A DNA stretch of 64,000 nucleotides, taken from contig JAPKBH010000001.1 in the NCBI GenBank assembly GCA_028823445.1, positions 62,001 to 126,000 of the forward strand, in the 5' to 3' direction. The stretch comes from Acidimicrobiales bacterium (lineage in GTDB: Bacteria > Actinomycetota > Acidimicrobiia > Acidimicrobiales > MedAcidi-G1). Of the stretch, positions 60,862-64,000 are shown piece after piece. The notes beneath the pieces are model-generated. The model was not told where the DNA came from, searched no databases, and saw nothing but the letters and a program-made list of their open reading frames with translations. Positions within the stretch are counted from its first letter, which is position 1. Every line of letters begins with the position of its first letter. The position numbers and the translations under genes are program-made.

Positions 60862-61612
60862 AGGTCAGATGACTTTGATTGCTCACCTTGGGGAACTCCG
60901 CCGCCGCCTTTTGCGGGTAACCGGTGCGGTCATACTGGGGGCCATCGTTTGTTGGGTTGCCTACCCAGAGATTTTAGATTTTTTGCTGCGTCCCTACTGC
61001 CAAGTGCGTTTGAACAACCCCAGCAACTCAATATTTGGGCAAAGCTGTGAGTTGTTGGTGACCGACCCTATGGAGCCGTTTGGGGTGCGCATGATGGTCG
61101 CTGGTTACGGTGGCATGACGCTCGCTATGCCAGTTATCTTGTGGCAGATGTGGGGGTTTATTGCTCCTGGTTTGTACCCCAAAGAGCGGCGTTGGGCGGT
61201 CCCGTTCGTAGCTATTGGTGTGCTTCTTTTTGCTGCCGGGTTGGCCTTGTCCTTCTGGAGTCTCCCCAAAGCACTGGATTTCTTGGTTTACATCGGGGGC
61301 CCGGACTTGGTGAGCATATTTTCACCGGTCAAATATCTCGGATTTGTGGTGAAGATGAGCATCGCTTTTGGCGTTGCTTTCGAGTTTCCTTTGGTGCTCG
61401 TTGCCTTGCAAATCCTTGGAGTGCTCGACAACCAAACTTTACGCAACGGGCGAAGGTACGCCATTGTAGGAATCGTGGCCCTGGTGGCTGTTATCACCCC
61501 AGGAGGCGACCCTTTTACCTTGATGATTCTTTCTGTCCCCATGGTTCTGTTTTATGAAGGGGCCATTTTGTTTGGCCGGATACGCAACCGACGCCTACGG
61601 GCCAAAGAATGA
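60854..61612 (+). CDS. tatC: Sec-independent protein translocase TatC
   Basis: The signal-recognising core of the Tat system. The 252-residue protein has six membrane helices. It opens LIAHLGELRRRLLRV, the conserved cytoplasmic segment that binds the twin-arginine peptide, and has DPMEPFGVRMMVAGYGG and FVAIGVLLFAAGLALSFWSLPKALDFL. The start at 60854 is set by the overlap with tatA (ATGAGTGA). It overlaps the helicase gene by ATGA. Confidence 0.94.
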   Translation: MSEGQMTLIAHLGELRRRLLRVTGAVILGAIVCWVAYPEILDFLLRPYCQVRLNNPSNSIFGQSCELLVTDPMEPFGVRMMVAGYGGMTLAMPVILWQMWGFIAPGLYPKERRWAVPFVAIGVLLFAAGLALSFWSLPKALDFLVYIGGPDLVSIFSPVKYLGFVVKMSIAFGVAFEFPLVLVALQILGVLDNQTLRNGRRYAIVGIVALVAVITPGGDPFTLMILSVPMVLFYEGAILFGRIRNRRLRAKE

Positions 61613-64000
61613 GTGTGCACGACGTGACCCGGGATTTTACTCTTGACCGTTTTCAACTTGAAGCTATGGAAGCTATTGATGCCGGCCGCTCGGTTTTGGT
61701 TTCGGCCCCTACCTCGAGCGGGAAAACTTTAGTAGCGGAGCATGCAATTGACTCTGCGCTAAAAGCCGGAAAGAGAACTTTTTATACCACGCCCATCAAA
61801 GCGCTCTCCAACCAAAAGTTCCGAGACCTCGGCCAACGATTGGGGTGGGACAAAGTTGGGTTGCTCACGGGGGACAACAACGTAAACGGCGACGCTCCGG
61901 TAGTGGTGATGACCACCGAGGTACTGCGCAACATGCTTTATGCGGGCTCTTCGGCAGTGGATAATTTAGGTTGGGTAGTACTTGATGAAGTGCATTTTTT
62001 AGAAGATCCCTACCGGGGCCCGGTCTGGGAAGAAGTAATTTTAGGACTGGACCGCTCGGTTGGCGTGGTGGCTCTATCGGCCACCGTGTCAAATGCAGAT
62101 GAATTGGGCGACTGGTTGCGAGCGGTACGAGGCGAAATTGAAGTGGTCGTAGAACGCAAACGGCCGGTCCCGCTAAAGGTGCATTACATGGTCACCGAGC
62201 GACGCAAATACCGCCGGTTGCATCGCATACCGGTGCTGGTAGAGGACCAAGCTAACCCACAAGGGCGCCGTTTTGACTCTGAAGGAGAACAAGGTGGGCA
62301 CCGTGGCCAACGGTCGGTTTACGCCACGCCGCGCCGAGACGAAGTATTAGAAGAACTACAAAAGCAAGAGTTGCTGCCCAGTATTCATTTTATTTTTAGT
62401 CGGGCCGGGTGCGATGAAGCACGTGACCGGGTTTTGCAGTCAGGTATCTCACTGAATACGCCCGAAGAAACAGCGGCGGTGGAAGCACTTCTACAAGAGC
62501 GCTTAGCCCGAGTAGATGCCGATGACCTGTCAGCCCTAGAGGTGGACCAATGGGCCGCTGGTTTGTGTCGCGGCGTGGCCTCGCATCACGCAGGTTTGGT
62601 ACCGCTCTTTAAAGAAATAACTGAAGAACTCTTTATCGCCGGGCTCCTCAAAATGGTATACGCCACAGAAACCTTGGCTTTAGGCGTGAACTTGCCCGCC
62701 CGCTCGGTGGTCATTGACAAACTCACCAAATTCACTGGCGAAGGCCACGAAATGCTGACCCCCGGGCAGTTCACCCAACTGACGGGTCGAGCCGGGCGAC
62801 GCGGCCTTGACACTATTGGCCATGCTTTGGTGCTGTGGTCACCGTTTGTACGTTTTCCTCAAGTTTCGGGTCTGACCATGAGCAGCGAATTTGTTTTGCG
62901 TTCCGCTTTTCGCCCCACCTACAACATGGTGGCCAACTTGATGCATAGTCGTTCACAGAGCGAGGCTGAAGGGCTCTTGGGGCGTTCCTTCGGACAGTTT
63001 CAGGTAGATCGACAAACTGCACTTTCATCTGGTCGTCAAGAAGTTGCAGAAAGAGAACTCAAAGAACTCCAGGCCGTAACCACCCGCAACCCTGAAAAGC
63101 GGGGTAAAGCTTGCCCGGTGGCTTCCTTGCGGCCCGGCGATGTGGTGGTCCTCGACGATGGGTTAGTGCACGGGGTGATCTCGGTGGCCAACCGCAAAGG
63201 TGGGCGTGTCAAATTGCGCACCATCAATGAGAAAAACAAGATGGAGACCCGAGAAGCGCAAGAGATCAATTTAGAACCACGCTTGTTGGACACCATCTTT
63301 ATTCCTAAAGTGCCGGACCCCTCCGTTCGTTTGCATCGGCGTGAAGTAGCGGCGCTGCTGTCGCCGTATGTGCGGGGCGATGCCAGCGATGACGGAAAGC
63401 GCCAACGACGGATTTTTCGTTTGAAACGCGATATTAAACGCATGCAGAAACAAGCCGAAGGGGAAAGTCTGGTAGCCCGCATGGCGGCCACCACCGGAGT
63501 GCTCGAAGAGCGAGGTTTGGCCGATGGCTGGGCCTTGACCGCAGCGGGGATCCCGCTGACCCGTATTTATAACGAGGCCGACCTGGTGGTTGTCGAGGCT
63601 TTGAACAACGGGCTCTTTGATGGTTTGAACCCGGCAGAATTGGCGGGGGTGGTATCGACACTGACCTACGGGCATCGCGGCCCGGGGGAGTCTGGCCCAC
63701 TACGCATGAACGGTCCTATGGCCGACCGATTGCACAGCATTGCCGCTCTTTGGGAAGAGATTGCTGAAGTTGAAGAACGTTATGGGTTGCCTTCAGTTTC
63801 TGAACCCGACCACGGTTTTGCCGAGGTGATCCACGGTTGGGCCGCCGGTGGCGACCTCGACCAAGTCCTTGACCAAGAAATAAACGGAGGCGAATTTGTG
63901 CGTAACGTGCGTCTGGTCGTTGACCTCATCGGGCAGTTGCGCAAAGTCGGCCCGCCGGCCCTGCGACGCACGGCCGGCGAAGCGATCGAAGCATTGGAGC
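61609..64000 (+). CDS. helY: Ski2-type DEVH-box helicase (HelY), C-terminus missing
   Basis: An open frame of 797 codons continues past the window end. It is a superfamily-2 RNA helicase: Q-motif-like FQLEAMEAID near 15, Walker A S32-APTSSGKT40, D126-EVH129 as Walker B, LSATVSN as motif III, and motif VI GQFTQLTGRAGRRGLD near 385-400. After the core come the Ski2-type winged-helix and beta-rich parts. The start overlaps tatC by ATGA. The same place after tatC is held by helY in mycobacteria. The cellular substrate is not known to me. Confidence 0.92.
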   Translation, partial: MSVHDVTRDFTLDRFQLEAMEAIDAGRSVLVSAPTSSGKTLVAEHAIDSALKAGKRTFYTTPIKALSNQKFRDLGQRLGWDKVGLLTGDNNVNGDAPVVVMTTEVLRNMLYAGSSAVDNLGWVVLDEVHFLEDPYRGPVWEEVILGLDRSVGVVALSATVSNADELGDWLRAVRGEIEVVVERKRPVPLKVHYMVTERRKYRRLHRIPVLVEDQANPQGRRFDSEGEQGGHRGQRSVYATPRRDEVLEELQKQELLPSIHFIFSRAGCDEARDRVLQSGISLNTPEETAAVEALLQERLARVDADDLSALEVDQWAAGLCRGVASHHAGLVPLFKEITEELFIAGLLKMVYATETLALGVNLPARSVVIDKLTKFTGEGHEMLTPGQFTQLTGRAGRRGLDTIGHALVLWSPFVRFPQVSGLTMSSEFVLRSAFRPTYNMVANLMHSRSQSEAEGLLGRSFGQFQVDRQTALSSGRQEVAERELKELQAVTTRNPEKRGKACPVASLRPGDVVVLDDGLVHGVISVANRKGGRVKLRTINEKNKMETREAQEINLEPRLLDTIFIPKVPDPSVRLHRREVAALLSPYVRGDASDDGKRQRRIFRLKRDIKRMQKQAEGESLVARMAATTGVLEERGLADGWALTAAGIPLTRIYNEADLVVVEALNNGLFDGLNPAELAGVVSTLTYGHRGPGESGPLRMNGPMADRLHSIAALWEEIAEVEERYGLPSVSEPDHGFAEVIHGWAAGGDLDQVLDQEINGGEFVRNVRLVVDLIGQLRKVGPPALRRTAGEAIEALE

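Noticed and set aside
1-64000. CRISPR arrays, insertion sequences, prophage or tRNA-associated islands
   Set aside because: No regularly spaced repeats, transposase or integrase genes, terminal inverted repeats or tRNA cloverleaf sequences were found.

Overview
The window reads as one contiguous piece of chromosome from a deep-branching actinobacterium, most likely of the class Acidimicrobiia. This is inference from gene content: no rRNA is present. The markers are a complete Pup-proteasome locus, a mycothione reductase, a fused F420 gene (fbiC), a GarA-type FHA protein beside gcvH, and the actinobacterial order pafA-pafB-pafC-tatA-tatC-helY. GC content looks to be in the mid-50s by eye. Genes are packed tightly, with ATGA/GTGA stop-start overlaps inside operons and five convergent pairs whose stop codons share a 4-bp palindrome. 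No insertion sequence, integrase, CRISPR array, tRNA or rRNA was seen.

Layout. 1-4800: the 5' part of a lipoprotein gene, two membrane proteins, a HIT protein and a phosphatidyltransferase. 4800-9600: a block resembling mycobacterial Rv1822-Rv1832: gcvH, garA, merR, a phosphoribosyltransferase, bfn, merR, a nuclease-fold protein and gcvT. 9600-18700: aldolase, aroC, acyl-CoA synthetase, SDR, mtr, and gcvP under a tandem glycine riboswitch. 18800-25000: a nucleotidyltransferase, a HAD phosphatase, an orphan membrane protein, a flavoprotein and two GT-C glycosyltransferases. 25015-25860: an 847-base stretch without a gene that carries a dense series of perfect hairpins; I read it as a large structured RNA on the minus strand. 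25860-33100: CopD-like protein, GDPD, pyk, mobA, rhodanese, RNase D, a CLC channel. 33200-45100: glcDEF (glycolate oxidation), LOG protein, hxlR-fbiC, tkt-tal, FIST protein. 45200-50400: dacB, then a translationally coupled set ending in ttuB-like, ttuA-like and trmI genes (tRNA T-loop modification), a serine protease and a ferredoxin. 50550-64000: arc/mpa, dop, pup, prcB, prcA, pafA, pafB, pafC, lepB, a second GDPD on the other strand, tatA, tatC and the first 797 codons of a helY-type helicase.

How the parts fit together. All three glycine-cleavage proteins encoded here (H, T, P) lie within 14 kb, next to the GarA switch that in relatives balances 2-oxoglutarate against glutamate metabolism; glycine itself is sensed by the riboswitch on gcvP. 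Glycolate oxidation feeds glyoxylate towards the same C2 metabolism. The proteasome locus holds tagging (PafA), untagging (Dop), unfolding (Arc) and cleavage (PrcAB), with the DNA-damage regulator PafBC downstream.

Two genome-wide habits stand out. First, at least eighteen gene starts follow the rule TAnnnT, then 6-7 nt, then ATG or GTG, which is the signature of leaderless transcripts, and this rule corrects several starts. Second, convergent genes overlap by exactly CTAG or TTAA. The observation I would follow first is the hairpin-rich 25040-25690 element.
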